From: Bromus sterilis
Taxonomy: Eukaryota > Streptophyta > Magnoliopsida > Poales > Poaceae
DNA: 64,000 nt
Assembly: GCA_950022295.1 (NCBI GenBank)
Contig: OX465596.1
Span: 126,336,501 to 126,400,500 of the forward strand
Reading direction: 5' to 3'
Made by a program: the position numbers and the translations under genes. Shown here in pieces: positions 11,545-23,586 of this stretch. The notes beneath the pieces were generated by a model. That model did no database searches. It had not been told where the DNA came from and saw only the letters and a program-made list of their open reading frames with translations. The number at the start of each line of letters is the position of its first letter. Position 1 is the first letter of the stretch.

Positions 11545-12585
11545 CCGACCTCATGTGAGAATTACTGGCAATCCGACCTGCGTCAGCCGGAAGAGTCCGA
11601 TCCGAGAGTGCAGACGACTTTTGGATTGGGTGTCGACTCCCTGGGGGGCACCCGGATTTGTTCGTTGTTAGCTAGAGGGGCCTGTCATTTCGGATCTCTC
11701 AAAACTAAATCATAAAATGGTTGCCTATGATGGGTAGCAACTGAGGGTGATGGGCGTGCGTGCGGAGCCTTGTAATGGGCAGTTGGTACACCCCTGCAGG
11801 GTTAAATCTTTTCGAGAAGCCGTGTCCACGGTTATGGCCGACTTGAGACCTACTCCTTGTTCATAGACAACAACAAATGAGATAATCTTAACAACTTGAT
11901 CAACGTGTGTGTGCCCTTACTGCTTCTTCTTCGTCGGGATGCGAAGAGGAGGACAAGGATAGGATAGGTGTTATGCTTGCGTAAGTAGGTGGATAGCAAG
12001 ACTTATTGGAGGCGATTCCTCATCGTACTCTATAGATCGTTAGCCACTTCATAAATGCTAGTGCGGCAGCAACCTCACCACTTACCCCATCCTTACCGTA
12101 GACTACTAGTTGTCCTAGAATCACGAGTGATGAAATCCTTGCTGGGTCAGTTGACCACTATTGTTGGATGCTGAGTACTTCTGTACTCATGATACTACCC
12201 CCAAACTCTTTTCAGGGTTCTTGATCGACAACAGGTATGGTGATCGACGTTTCACGTCGAGACTCGACGACGACTAGTTAGGCGGATCCCGGCGGAGGGC
12301 CTGGACCCGTGTGGTTATGGGATCGATGTCTTTTCTCTTTGCCACTAGGCATTTGATTGTAGTCCGTACTCAGACATGTATCTTCCGCTGCTGTATTGTA
12401 TTAAGGCAGTTGTATGCCGATTGTATGAGATGTTGTATCCTTGTAGATGTAATGTTGTGATATCATGTTGGAAATCCGGGGCATATGGCAGTGTCATATG
12501 TCGCTGTGGGACCGATATGTGCTTCGTCCCCGGATCTAGATGGAAACATCTAGACCTGGAATAGTACCGCATATCGGGCCTTACA
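11545..12585 (+). mobile_element. LTR-X copy 1, right part
   Basis: Resumes the LTR interrupted at 1591, starting with the duplicated CCGAC and ending GGGCCTTACA at 12585, the same terminus as at 22587 and 30907. The next five bases TATTA would be the target duplication, but the partner is outside the window. It contains the core CACCCCTGCAGGG to GCCGTGTCCACGG (about 11789-11833) also found in the chromovirus LTRs. Confidence 0.85.
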
Positions 12586-12604
12586 TATTAGTAAGCTAGG
12601 TTCC

Positions 12605-14985
12605 TTGGAGCCATTTTCCATTTGTTCGGCTGCTGACTTTCCGCCACTTCCCTGTTTTCCTGTGGAGGCATGTCCCGCATCCACTTCACCTCACCCTCTG
12701 GCGGCCCGGCCCACGCTGTCGGGATATTTATGGTTGCCCCGGGGCTGCAGAGACCCACTTCTAGGGTTCCCTGCCGCCGCCCAGGACATTTCTCGCGCTC
12801 GAGCTCCCATTCCCCGTGGATCGTCCAGCGGCAAGACACCATCCTCCAAGCGTCCGCGGGACTGCTCGCCTCCTTCGCCCGATCCGGTGGAGGAGGAGTC
12901 GGTGCTGCGCGAGCAGCTTCTTCGGGAGCGTGAGGCCTCTTGGGGGGCCAAGGGCTCGAGCAAGGGCGTGGACCCCTCGGAGGCAGCGGCGGAGTCCTCC
13001 CGGCACCGGCCCTCGCCACTGCTCCCCCCTCCTCCCCCTGGCCGGCCACCCGGTGTCCAGATCCAGGGTCCTCCTCGCCCTGCGGCTGACCTCCGTCCCC
13101 CTCCTCGCCATCCTCCCAACAACTGTTCTTTCGCCCACCAGCCCAACAAATTTCGCAAGCTTCCCTCATACCCGTCTGGATCTGGCTTTTCGGGGGGCAA
13201 CGGTGGGGCGGGCATCCTCCCCTCGCCGCTGGTGGGCTCCTCCGCTCCCCCTGTTTCTTCTAGAGCCCCCTCCTCCGAACCTCACTTGTTTCGCGTGCCA
13301 CCGCCCTAACCATTTCCAATCCAACTGCACATCCCCGCCGTTCTGCATCATCTGCCGAGAGAAGGGCCACCTCACTGCATTTTGTGAAAACCACTCCCCC
13401 CTCCTTCGCTCAAAAGATATGGGCCGGGTTGCCCGGCTATGACTTCTTCGCCCTGTCCGGGCTCGCGGAGGCGGTGGTGCCCAACCGCGCCTCCAACGCC
13501 GCGATCGTGACGGTGCTGTCGGAGAACCCTTCTCTCCCCGTGCTGTCCGTGGAGCTTGCGGCTTGGAGAGAGGAGGGTTGGGACTGGCAGGTTCGCCAGG
13601 TCTCGGCGTATGAGTTCGGGTTTCTCTTCCCATCTCGGGATAGCCTCCGCATGGCGTCGCGCAGTTCCAGCCTCACTCTTAATCATCTGGTGGTCTCGGT
13701 TTCTGAAGAGGTGGAGGTTTGCCGCCGCTGGGGGTCCTTGCCGCTGTGTAGTTTCTACTGTATGGCGTCCCGCCGGCCATGCGGGGAAAGGCTTCGGTGT
13801 GGGCTTTTGCTGAGCTGGTTGGTCTCCCCAGGGGGGTGGATGAGTTATCGCTGGCTCGGGTGGGCGCGGTGCGGTTGCGTGTGGCTACACCGGTGCCGGA
13901 GCGGATCTTTAGCGCCATCCCCATGTTCCCTGGCCCGGTGGGCTTCTCGATTCGGGTGAGGGTGGAGGGGGGCCCGATTCCTGGGCAGGTTCATGGTCAC
14001 CCCCCGCCTCCCCCGAGCCCCAAGGATGGCGACACAAGGACAAAGATGAGGAGGGGGATGATAAAACGGAGGATTCTGCCCCCCCCTTCTCGCAAGAAGA
14101 ATGGGATGCTCTCGGCCCTCGCATTCAGCGCCTTTACCCCAACAGGCATCCCCACTTTGGCGCCCCCACTCCCAAGGTTTCGGAGTTCCAAGCTGCTCCT
14201 CGCGAGAGCTCGCTCCCCCCGGCCCGTTGGTCTCCGCGGGAGCCTCAAACCTCCAACCCCGCCCTGCGTCGCCGTCTCTGTCCGGGATCGAGGAACCTCA
14301 GGTGGAGGGGGTTAACTCTCCTCCTCGCCCCTCCAAGCGTCGCAACGTTGTGAAGAAGACCACTCCACGGTTGCGCCTCGCCCGCGAGGCGGCGGCTAGG
14401 GAGGCCAAGCAGGCGGCGGCCAGCGAATCCTCTAAGGTTTCGGTTGTCCCTCTATTTCGCTCTCTGGATGCCGATCTAGGAGAGCAGGTGGAAGTGCCTA
14501 CGTCTCCACCTAGTTTCTCTCCACCTCAGCTGCGCCCGGTAGTTGCCAAGACTCCGTCCTCCACGGCAAGCAAGAGCGAGCGGACGGGGATGCGCTCTGG
14601 CTCCATCCTAGATCGGGCGGCTGCTCGTGACCCAGGTGCGTCCCGTCTCGTCTCCCCTAAGCATTCGATTCTTTCGGAGTTAAGCGATTCGCATTGCTTG
14701 AGGGTGATGCGGGATGCCGGTTTATCCATTGATCCTTCCATTGCATCTCCGTCCTCCCTCCTATCGCTTGTTCGCGCCAACGAGTTGGCCCAAGCGAAAT
14801 TGGCCAAAGCTAGGGCGGACGCCGTTCCGGCTACATCGAATCCACCAACTGCTGGGTCGTCTCCTCCCGGCCCTGGGGGTGGGGCAGATCCCACCCCATT
14901 GTGCGCTCCCAAATCGAAGCGACCGGGACGCGTAGTGGCGCCTTCTCGGTCGAGCTTGCGGATTAAAAACCTCTCCGCTCGATGA
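12605..14985 (+). pseudogene. LINE ORF1 (RNA-binding, zinc-knuckle protein), frameshifted
   Basis: Very GC-rich, Pro/Ser-rich frame starting MEPFSICSAADFPP. It breaks into at least four frames (12605-13309, then about 13250-13442, 13400-13720, 13779-14100 and 14280-14985). Two CCHC knuckles are clear at about 13282-13390: CFACHRPNHFQSNC and CIICREKGHLTAFC, both C-x2-C-x4-H-x4-C. A following segment (about 13430-13680, ending NHLVVSVSEEVEV) resembles the DUF4283-type domain of plant LINE ORF1, a weak call. The last frame is basic, rich in Arg/Lys and Ala, and ends R-stop overlapping the ORF2 start. ORF1 proteins coat LINE RNA. No active product expected. Confidence 0.75.
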
Positions 14986-16331
14986 GGTTCCTCTTCTAGA
15001 ATATTCGTGGTCTCGCTGCTAGTGGGTAGCGAGATCAGCTCCGATCCCTTCTTCTCTCTTCTCGGGTGGATATTCTTTGCCTTCAGGAAACTAATAAAGA
15101 AATCTTCTCCCCTTCTTATCTGGAGCGTCTTCCGGCTCGTGGGCACTTCCATTGGCACTTCTTGCCGTCGGTGGGCTCTGCGGGCGGTATTCTTATGGGT
15201 GCCAGTTCGGATCTCTTTGACGTTGTCTCGGTGGACGCGGGGCGGTTCTTCGCTAGCATGAGACTTAAGCATTTAGCTTCCGGAAATACCTGGGAACTTT
15301 TCGCCATTTATGGCCTGTCGGACCACAGCTTATCTCAAGCCTTTCTGGATGAAATCCTGGTTAAAATTCTGGCCTGCCCTGTTCCCCACATCCTGGGAGG
15401 TGATTTTAACTTAGTTCGTTTCCCCGGTGAAAAGAGTTTCTCCCTTTTTTCTTGGTCAAGGGCGACCATCTTTAACAATTTCATTAGTGATGCTGCTATA
15501 CGGGAGAATAGCCGTTCCGGAGCCAGATATACGTGGTCTAACAAACAAGTCGCTCCGGTTCGCTCTGTTCTTGATCGGGTTCTTGTCTCTGCGGACTGGG
15601 ATGCGTTGTTTCCCCGTTCCTCTTTGGTGGCTGAACCGTTCGTTGGATCGGACCATACCCCCCTGATCCTTGACTCCTGTAGTGACCTCGCGCGTCCTCC
15701 GTGCAGGTTCTTTTTTGAGTCTTCTTGGTTCCTGGTTGAAGATTTTGTTCCTATGCTCTCTTCGCGCATCATTTCCATTCTTCTCTCCCCTCACCGTTCC
15801 TTCGGACCCCTTGATGATTGGAGTTTTCTCTCGCAATCCCTTCGTCGCTTCCTTAAGGGTTGGAGCCCTAACCTGGCGGCGGAGTCCAAGGCGGCTGAGT
15901 TACACCTGTTGGACCAGATCAATTCTCTCGACATGCCGGCTGACTCGGTTGGCCTCTCTGATGAGGACTGGCAAGTACGGAACTCCCTTCATCATTCGCT
16001 TATGGCGATTCACAGTAGAAAGGAAGTTCACTGGATGGAGAGAGGCCGATCGTCTTGGCTGCTCAAGGGAGACCGTCCGACCAAATACTTCATTGCGATC
16101 GCGAATGGGCGGCGGTGGCGATGCGAGATTTCCCGCCTGGTCATTGATGGCATCACTTTGTTTGATCCTTCGACGATCTTGGCACACATTGTTGATTTTT
16201 ATCAACTCCTATAATCCAAACGCCCCCTCCCCCCCTATATCTGTCACCCTCGTTCTGGGAGGGCGCGGTGTCCGTCTCAGTGGAGGATTATCGTGAGCTC
16301 ATGATTCCCCTCTCGGATGAGGAGATCAAGG
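14982..16331 (+). pseudogene. LINE ORF2 N-terminal part: APE-type endonuclease
   Basis: Starts MRFLF at the ORF1 stop. Two in-frame stops fall near the start: TAG at about 14997 where a Trp is expected before NIRGL, and another TAG near 15027. From 15066 the frame is open to 16214. Endonuclease motifs in order (numbering from 15066): LQETN with Glu8, GDFN at 112-115, YTWSN at 155-159, LDRVLVS at 169-175 and SDHTPL at 195-200; these are the metal-binding and catalytic residues of the exo/endo/phosphatase fold that nicks target DNA. A linker to reverse transcriptase follows; the frame shifts near 16200 and continues as VEDYRELMIPLSDEEIK until the solo LTR. Confidence 0.85.
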
Positions 16332-18083
16332 TGTTGGGTCTCGCGGCAGAAAACAATAATTTTTCTAACTAGCGTCGCCCTTAACCCAAGATCTATCTAG
16401 CTGTAATGTTGTAACGGAAAGACTTGCGGAAACATACCTCGGGGTGTAGTCTGTTGCGCGGGAAATGTTCCCGCAAACGTGGTTGATGAAACCGTAAACC
16501 TTTCACAGCCCCCTGGCTGTGTTAGCACCCTGTTCGGTGGTAGTACCGCATGTGCAGCACCTCGTAGTACTCGCACACGTACGGACTCGATGACGACCTC
16601 CGTTCTCCGATCCAGCGGAGGTGGAGGAAGTAGACTTCCCGGAACCGGAGTTTCGGCAGCACGACGGCGTCCGCGTAGCAGAGAAGCCTCAATCCCATCA
16701 CAGGTTCCAGACAAGGGGACCCCGGCTTGAGAGAGACGAGAGAGGGGAGAAGACCGGTGAAAACCGATCTCAATTCGGAGTAATATTGAATTCTCTGCGA
16801 ATTTTTCTGTCTTAAAGAAGTGCACCCCTGCCCATCTTTAAATAGGCAGACAGAAGGAGTCAACCCCCCTTCCCTTGGCAATGTGGGACTAATCCCTTGC
16901 CAAGGGGGGAGGGTGCGGCTAGGAGGAGGGGGAAAGTGGGGCGCCACCCACATGGGCCCCAAGGCCCATGGCGCCCCCTTTTTTTCTTTTCCTTTTCCCT
17001 TTTTTCCTCCTTCCCCTAATGGGCTTCTTTCACAAATAAGGCCCATTGCACTTTTTAATCTAAAAGAAATTATTATTAATTATTAATTCACTTAATTAAT
17101 AAATAATACATGTTATTTCATCTCCCGATGATCCGGAACTCCTTCCAGCTCACTCTGAACGTCCTTCGGACCAACATGGAACTTTTTCGGTACGTCTTTC
17201 TCTGTTCTCCGGAACTCCGATAGTGCCGAAAAGGTCTCCGATATTCATCGAGCCCTTAAGTGTGTTACCCTACGGTCCGAGAACACTCCAATCATGACCG
17301 AGACAAAGGCTACGGACAATGATCAATAGCGGGACCTAGATGCCCATTATGACCCCTGTGCATTCCGGAAGTAACCGATTGAACCGTACACTTTGTATAC
17401 CATTCCCTTTGTCATGTGATACTAGATTAGTCCAAGATTCGATCAACTGCATCCAATGCATTAGTTCTATCTTGTTACCGACAAATCTTATTCACTCGTT
17501 CCGTGATATTCATCCTTGTGACCTAGTCACACGCCGCGCAGCTTTATGGATGCAATCTCACCGAGTTGGCCATGAAGTATCTTTCCATTATATGGATTGA
17601 CAAATCCCGCTCTTGAATAACCACTCCTCAACATATCCCATCGGATAGCCCAAGATACACCTTTATGGTCACCATGTTTTAGTGTGACGGTTAATGCACT
17701 CAAAGCATCCTCAGAAGATAGCAATTATGTGTGATCTCACGGCCAAAGGAACAGGCTACTACGTTCTGTAATTACAACACTGAACTTTTACGATTTGATC
17801 ATGTTGCAATGCTTGCATTGGGTAATGTTCATCACGTCATTCATTCAATGAGGTGATCTTACCGTCAATTGACTTGATTGTCCATGATCGTGAAACCACA
17901 ATCATCAGTTGACGATAAACTAGTCATCATGAGAGGCTGACTAGGAACTCTGGTTGTTTCTATACCACACCTGTATCATTGTTTCACTGATACAGTTCCA
18001 GCACAGTATGAAACTGGTCATGAACTTATTTAGATATATTGGAATAATCATATATTATTTGCCTCTAGAGCATATATCCAACA
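16332..18083 (-). mobile_element. Copia solo LTR (BARE/Angela-like)
   Basis: 1752 bp, flanked by perfect duplications CAAGG (16327-16331 and 18084-18088). On the minus strand it starts TGTTGGATATATGCTCTAGAGG. It is homologous end to end with the LTRs of the Copia element at 38308-46628 but with many more differences. No internal sequence. A TATTTAAAG TATA-like box lies near 16835-16845 on the minus strand. It splits the LINE ORF2. Confidence 0.9.
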
Positions 18084-18088
18084 CAAGG

Positions 18089-18362
18089 CTGTTGTGTTTG
18101 CCTCTAAGACTGATTCGGACCCCGGACCCGATGGCTTCTCCAATTCTTTCTTTCAGAAATTCTGGCCGGTCCTTAAACCACTCATTTCATCCATTCTCAC
18201 AGGTTTCTGTCTTGGTACAGTGGACATCTCTCGCCTCAACTACGTGGTTCTCTCTCTTCTCCCCAAGGTTACTAGCGCGGACTCCATCAAGCTCTTCCGC
18301 CCCATTGCTCTCATTAACAATCTTGCTAATTTCCCGTCCAAGGCCTTTGCGGAAAAACTTGA
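18089..18362 (+). pseudogene. LINE reverse transcriptase, fingers segment
   Basis: Short open stretch between the two solo LTRs. It carries the conserved LINE motifs DPGPDGFSNSFFQKFW (RT motif 0/1, template grip), LLPKVTSADSIKLFRPIALIN (motif 1, normally K-x-RPI) and NLANFPSKAFAEKL. It joins the segment after 22592 in the same frame once the LTR-X insertion and one CTTGA copy are ignored. Confidence 0.87.
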
Positions 18363-18827
18363 TGTAACAGCCCAGATTTCACAAAAATTAAAATTTTTGT
18401 TTTCGGTGTGATTTGTTTGATTGTCTGATTTGTTTGCGGTGTTTGCATCCCCGATTTATCGATCGGCGATTATTTTTCCCCCTCTTATCTCGTACCGCAC
18501 GGAGACCGACCCTTGCCACCCTGACGCTCGGCCTTTGCGACACCGGGTTTCACCCGATCACCGTCGAAAACCGCACGAGACCAGCCGCAGCCAACGGAAC
18601 GAAAAACCCCGTTTAATAATTAAACTGGTTATTTTTATAGCGCGCCGAAAAGTGTTCTCGGAACGGTTCCAGCGCGAGGTGAACGCCACAGGATCGACCC
18701 GCTGATCGCGCAGTTCGAAGTTTTACCCGAATCGGAGGTACTGCGGACCCCCGGCGGTCAGAAACGTAGACACCGCGCGCGAGACAGAAAAACCAGGGAT
18801 TTTTTTGCAAACTGCCAGCCACCTGGG

Positions 18828-18838
18828 CTATATAAATA
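18828..18838 (+). promoter_or_regulatory. TATA box of LTR-X
   Basis: CTATATAAATA, followed about 30 bases downstream by CCTTTCTAGGGTTTCCCTAG, a context common around plant transcription starts. Probably the U3/R boundary promoter of the element. The equivalent part of copy 1 lies outside the window and no match is visible at copy 3. Confidence 0.6.
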
Positions 18839-18839
18839 C

Positions 18840-19460
18840 CACCACACTCCCACCCCTTTCTAGGGTTTCCCTAGCCACAAAATTGCAGCCACCCCCCTAT
18901 ATTGCCCCAAAATCCCGAAATCCCAGCCAGATCCAACCTGGACCATGGCGATCCGACGGTCCAGGGAGTGCCACGTCAGCACCCAGCCTCCTCCTCTCTC
19001 TCCTGCCCCGAGCCGCCTCCTCCCATGGCGCCGCCGCCCCCCGCTCCGGCCGGCGAGCTCCGTCGAGCGACCCTCAGCTGAGCTGCCCTTCGCGCCCCTC
19101 TCCTTCTCCTCTCGCCTTCACGTCCCTCCTTCTCCTTTTGCGCGCAGGTCGCCGCCCGTGGCACGCTGCCGCCCGAGCCAACCGCCGTGACCTCCCACGC
19201 CGGCGACCGCCCCTCTGGCCACCTGCTCTCCACCGTGACCCCTCCCAGCCGTCCTGAGCCCTCGCACCGAGCTGCCCTCCCTCCTCGCCGGAGTTCGCCA
19301 TGGAGATGGCCGGCGGCGCCGCCACCCGTGCGGTCAGGATCGGCCTCCCGATACAGCCGCACCAACCGATCGGCCACCATGGGCCAGCACGCCTCCAGCC
19401 CGCCAAGCGTCCCAACACCACCGAGCCTCCAGGGGCCAGATGGGCTTCAGCCCATGGGTG
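18840..19460 (+). other. GC-rich, exon-like block inside LTR-X
   Basis: About 620 bp of GC-rich sequence directly after the LTR promoter, with overlapping frames on both strands (for example 18945-19190 + and 18976-19380 -). The products are Pro/Arg/Ala-rich and have no recognised domain. It resembles a plant 5' leader; coding is not supported. Confidence 0.5.
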
Positions 19461-22400
19461 AGGCCCGTTCCGTTTTTTTTTTCAGATCTAGTTTTATTTT
19501 TCTTTTATTTATTTATGCTAAGTCCCAGGAATTTTACTGTTGGTTCAGTTTTGCGAGTAGAATTGCGATCAAACCATAGCTCGGATCGCGTTGCGCCCAA
19601 AAGGAAAATTGCTTAGATTTGTGTGTACTTCAATCCATCTGTTGTGAGCATTTTGATTTTAGGCCATCTTGATGATGTTAATCTGTGTTGAAGTGGGCAT
19701 CAGGCTGTTAATTGCTATTATTTCCTGTTAGTGTGCTGCTGATGTTATTTTATTGCAAGTTTGCATGATGATTGTGACACATCAATGAGGCCTATTGCAT
19801 TGATTCTTTTTGCATACTGTTAAGCATCATGTCTACTTCCATTATATGTATTGCATTGTCATGATATGCTTGCTGGTCATATAGTTATTGAGCTCCAAAG
19901 TTGCTATGCCGCTGTTGTTGACAGCCACCTCAGTTTCTCCAAGTCTGTAATGTTCGAATGCCATGTTGCATGCTTAATATCTTTTGATCTGTTATGCCTA
20001 TTACCTTGATTCTTGTTTGTACTTGATCATCATCATGCCTACTCCATGCTCATATATTGCTATGTCATGTTGCTGCACTTTTGTATATAGTTTTGCTCCT
20101 GTTTGTACAGCATAAAAATAACAGTTTCTGCCATGTTTTCATTATTTTCACTAAGTCCATGACCAGTAATGTTTTATTGCATTTTGCATGGGCTATAACT
20201 AGTTGTTCATGATGCCTTTTTGCATGATTCCTTTTGCCATGCCTTCCCTGCCATGTCTACTTTAGTTGCATATCATTTGTGAGCATGTTTGCATTCATTA
20301 TCCTGTTTATGCATTGCTCTAAAGTGTGCTTCCCGATGTTGGCAGATTGTGTTCCAAACTTGTTTTGCTTGTATCTTTTTAACCGTAACTCCGTTTGGGG
20401 TGTTCTTTATATGTAACTTGATTAGTTTTTCGTGTAATTTGTGTTTATGCTATTGTTTGCTGCTGTTAACCAACCTAAAATATGGTTTAGGACAGAACAG
20501 TACCAAATCCTTTAATCATCGTGAGACACTTAGTGTTATGTCATGTTTAGGTTGTGCCTCACTTAAATTGACTAGCATAGATAGTTTCCTTTATGCTTCA
20601 CATCTTGCCATGTTTGTGTGCTATGCCATGCTTGAGTGAGATGCCATGTTAACAACCTTTTTTGATCACCTGTAGCTAAACAACTTGAACCTTTCCAAAT
20701 GTTCGGTATCGTCGTGTGTGACGAGTACTCCACTTAACCTGTTAGTAACCGCTCTCGACGATGGGTGCGATGTCTCGTGTTGACTTCTTGTTGATGCTTT
20801 CTCGTGTTTTCTTCGTAGTAATAGATGCTTGCTCGTTGATTTCTTTCCAGTGTTTATCGTCTTGTGTGCTTCCGCGGGTACCTCTCGGAGACGATGCGAG
20901 CTTGCGATCAACCACACCTTCAGAACCCGACTTATCAACAGGCAAGGACTATACATTACTTATGATCCATTCTATTTCAACCAGCGGTTTGCATGTTAGT
21001 CTAGGTTAGGTTCGATGTTTGATCCTACCACATGTTTACAGCCTCTTTCAAACCGACACAGCCATGTCCCCTCCCAGCAAACCATGTACTGCTATGTTAC
21101 TATTGCTCCTTGCTCAGCCCCTGATTAGTATGCATTCTTAGGATGCTACGATGTTACCCTGTTACTCCTTGGTTTGGGATATCACATTATTATATTGTTG
21201 TTGATGATATGATTGTTATAATGTTGACTATATTCGACGAAGGATGGAAGGTCTAGGCTATCCCGCCCCGACGCTTTGTTCCATTCGAGTCACCTAGGAT
21301 CCGAGTTCCGGGTATTGGTTTTAAGACTGAGCATGCCTAACCGCGTGTGGGATTTTATGGGATCCCCTTTTCTTACCTACCTAGCTTCAAACATTTCTAG
21401 TGGTGGCCCAAGCTGATTTACCATTTGAAAACTGTGTGTGTGCTTGGTTGGGCCCCCAGCAGTTTTAAAACAACTTGGGCCAGTGGATACATGGTTTCTC
21501 TGTTGGTCCACCCGATCAGCTAGGACCCGGCCTCATGTGAGAATTACCGGCAATCTGACCTGCGTCATACGGAAGAGTCCGATCCGTGAGCGTGGCCGAC
21601 TTTTGGATTGGGTGTCAACTCCCCGGGGGCCACCCGGATTTGTTCGTTGTTAGCTAGAGGGACCTGTCGTTTCGGATCTCTCGGAACTAAATCATAAAAT
21701 GGTTGCCTATGATGGGTAGCGACTGAGAGAGATGGGTGTGCGTGCGGAGCCTTGTAATGTGCAGTTGGTACACCCCTGCAGAGTTAAATCTTTTCGAGAA
21801 GCCGTGTCCACGGTTATGGACGAATTGAGACCTACATCCTGTTCATAGACAACAACAACTGAGATAATCTTAATATAACTTGATCAACGTGTGTGTGCCT
21901 TGACTGCTTATTCTTCATCGGGATGCGAAGAGGAGGACAAGGATAGGATAGGTGTTATGTTTGCGTAAGTAGTTGATAGAAAGACTTGTTGGAGCCGATT
22001 CCTCATCGAATTCTTGGCTTCTTATCTTACTCTCTAGATCGTTAGCCACTTCATAAATGCTAGTGCGGCAGCAACCTCACCACTTACCCCATCCTTACCG
22101 TAAACTACTAGTTGTCCTAGAATGACGAGTGATGAAGTCCTTGCTGGGTCAGTTGACCACTACAGTTGGATGCTGAGTACTTCTGTACTCATGATACTAC
22201 CCCCAAACTCTTTTCAGGGTTCTTGATCGACAACAGGTATGGTGATCGACGTTTCAAGTGGAGACTCGACGACGACTAGTTAGGCGGATCCCGGCGGAGG
22301 GCCTGGACCCGTGTGGTTATGGGGATCGATGATTTTCTCTTTGCTAGTAGGCATTTGATTGTAGTCTGTACTCAGACATGTATCTTGCGCTGCTATATTG

Positions 22401-22587
22401 TATTAAGGCAGTTGTATGCCGCTTGTATGAGATGTTGTATCTTTGTATTTGTAATGTTGTGATATCATGTTTTAAATCCGGAGCATATGACTTCGTCATA
22501 TGTCGCGGTGGGACCGATATGTGCTTCGTCCCCGGGTCTGGATGGAAACATCTAGATCTGGAACAGTACCGCATATCAGGCCTTACA

Positions 22588-23586
22588 CTTGACGCGGTGG
22601 CACATCGTGTTATTTCGAAGTCTCAATCGTCTTTCATTAAAGGGTGTTTCATTTTGGATGGCATTGCCTGTCTTCATGAGTTAGCTCATGTTATTAAGAA
22701 GTCTGGAACCAACGCTATTCTCCTCAAGCTTGATTTCGAGAAAGCATATGACTCGGTCAGATGGAACTTCTTGAAGTCGGTCCTTCTCTCCCATGGTTTT
22801 GAGGGGGCTTATGTTCATCGCTTGCTGCAGCTTGTTGGTGGTGGCCACACTGCTGTTAAAGTTAATGGGGTTGTTAGTAACTTCTTCAAGAATGAGCGGG
22901 GTTTGCGGCAGGGCGACCCTACTTCCCCTCTTCTTTTCAACTTTGTGGCTGATGCGTTTGCTCACATGCTGAACCGGGCCGCCAGGGCTGGACATATCTC
23001 CCCGGTGGCGTCTGACCTCATTCCTGGAGGCATCTCTCATTTGCAGTACGCTGATTATACCATTATTTTGGTGGAGGGTTTGGAGTTGTGCTTGGCGAAC
23101 CTCAAGTTGCTCCTCCTCTGCTTTGAATGCATCTCGGGGCTTAAGATCAACTTCTTGAAATCGGAGCTTTTTGCTTTGGGGTGCGACGTGGTGGAGGCGT
23201 CGCACCTGGCCGATCTGATGAATTGTCCGTTGGGCTCATTCCCGTTTACGTATCTTGGCATCCCCACCTCATGCAATCGGGTCTCGGCTACGGCGTTCAA
23301 ACCGGTGGTGGCTAAGCTGGGAAAAAGAATCCTCCCTTGGAAAGGCAGATTCCACTCTCAAGCTGGCAAGGTGTGCCTCATCAACTCTTGTCTCTCCTCC
23401 CTCCCCACCTATGTGATGGGTTTCTACTTACTTCCCAAATCTTGCCACGAGGGCTTCGACAAGCACCGCAGTAACTTCTATTGGAATGCGTCGGATAATA
23501 AGAAAAATACCGTATGGTCAAGTGGGACATTATTTGCCGGACCAAGAACAAAGGTGGCCTCGGCATCACGAATACGCTCATCATGA
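22588..23586 (+). pseudogene. LINE reverse transcriptase, palm and thumb
   Basis: Continues the frame cut at 18362. Visible RT motifs: SQSSFIKGC (motif 2), LKLDFEKAYDSVRW (first catalytic Asp), RGLRQGDPTSPLLFNFVADA (template-binding loop), then the catalytic box YADYT at 23047-23061, where the second Asp of the usual YADD is Tyr (codon at 23056), so polymerase activity should be lost. Further on are GLKINFLKSE and FPFTYLGIPT, both typical of plant L1. The frame is lost near 23510 and resumes in another frame. Confidence 0.9.

Larger units (their letters stand above)
18363..22587 (+). mobile_element. LTR-X copy 2: complete 4225-bp solo LTR
   Basis: The reference copy of LTR-X. It starts TGTAACAGCCC, ends GGGCCTTACA and is flanked by perfect duplications CTTGA (18358-18362 and 22588-22592) that interrupt a LINE reading frame. 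It holds a TATA box, a GC-rich exon-like first kilobase, then about 2.5 kb of T-rich DNA. The TG...CA ends and 5-bp duplication identify it as an LTR. The internal domain is lost. Orientation is inferred from the TATA box. Confidence 0.92.
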
